Shown: positions 63,951 to 64,000 of the stretch, one piece after another | How the letters are laid out: every line of letters starts with the position of its first letter | How positions within the stretch are numbered: the stretch's first letter is position 1 | Made by a program: the position numbers and the translations under genes | Source of the DNA: Tetrahymena elliotti 4EA | Taxonomy: Eukaryota; Ciliophora; Oligohymenophorea; Hymenostomatida; Tetrahymenidae | Assembly: GCA_000231825.2 (NCBI GenBank) | Contig: JH720313.1 | Span: forward strand, 62,001 to 126,000 | Direction: 5' to 3' | DNA: 64,000 nt | Notes under the pieces: model-generated | What the model saw: only the letters and a program-made list of their open reading frames with translations | Told to the model about the DNA's origin: nothing | The model's database searches: none

Positions 63951-64000
63951 ATGCTGCTTCAGCAACATGAGCCAATTACTTGGAAGGCAATCCAGCCACT
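63951..64000 (-). pseudogene. tRNA-Gly relic, cut by window edge
   Basis: On the minus strand the last 50 bases read AGTGGCTGGATTGCCTTCCA and onward, matching the D loop, anticodon arm (TTCCAAG) and variable region of the intact tRNA-Gly. The T arm is destroyed (CATGTTGCTGAAGCAGCA instead of the GGGTTCGATTCCC region). The 5' part lies beyond the window. It still ends in GCAGCA. Confidence 0.75.

Overview
The window is ciliate nuclear DNA, most likely the macronuclear genome of a Tetrahymena species or close relative. Three things show this. TAA and TAG occur inside otherwise conserved proteins, where they must be read as glutamine (for example throughout malate dehydrogenase). TGA is the only stop that ends the recognisable families. 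The sequence is extremely A+T rich, with short A+T-rich GT...AG introns. A standard-code ORF scan therefore breaks every gene into pieces; the models here were built by reading TAA/TAG as Gln and joining exons by hand. No micronuclear transposon, telomeric repeat, CRISPR array or bacterial operon was seen.

Left part (1-12.9 kb): a 7TM receptor of the cAMP-receptor-like class running off the left edge; an Rdh54/RAD54B-type SNF2 recombination translocase; intronless malate dehydrogenase; an unusual B-box plus macro-domain protein; a TLDc-domain protein; and a small protein starting MGC. Middle (15-36.6 kb): a Ser/Asn/Gln-rich coiled-coil protein, a TMEM41/VTT-domain membrane protein, a PAS-like orphan, an acetyl/propionyl-CoA synthetase, a B-box/coiled-coil/WD40 protein, an N/Q-rich orphan and a Cys-rich secreted protein. 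Right part (38-64 kb): a membrane-anchored thioredoxin-fold protein with a CPHC site, a 986-residue acidic N/Q-rich orphan, a second Cys-rich secreted protein, a 1209-residue coiled-coil protein divergently paired with a NEDD1 homologue, an orphan, a broken MFS transporter, two more low-complexity orphans, and a tRNA-Gly/Glu cluster with decaying copies at the right edge.

Genes are separate transcription units on both strands, without operon logic. Pairs of interest are the divergent coiled-coil/NEDD1 pair, which share about 650 bp of upstream DNA and may both serve basal bodies, and the two Cys-rich secreted paralogues. The large gaps are A+T-rich spacer; one (28.4-30.4 kb) holds protein-like but interrupted fragments. 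No clearly new multi-gene system was found. The strongest oddities are the B-box/macro fusion, the MFS relic, the tandem duplication across the TMEM41 stop codon, and the decaying tRNA cluster.

Splice sites are inferred by eye. For three genes the summed exons are an exact multiple of three (NEDD1, the 1209-aa coiled-coil gene, the 443-aa orphan), which supports those models. Others, especially 5' ends without a clear ATG, are approximate.
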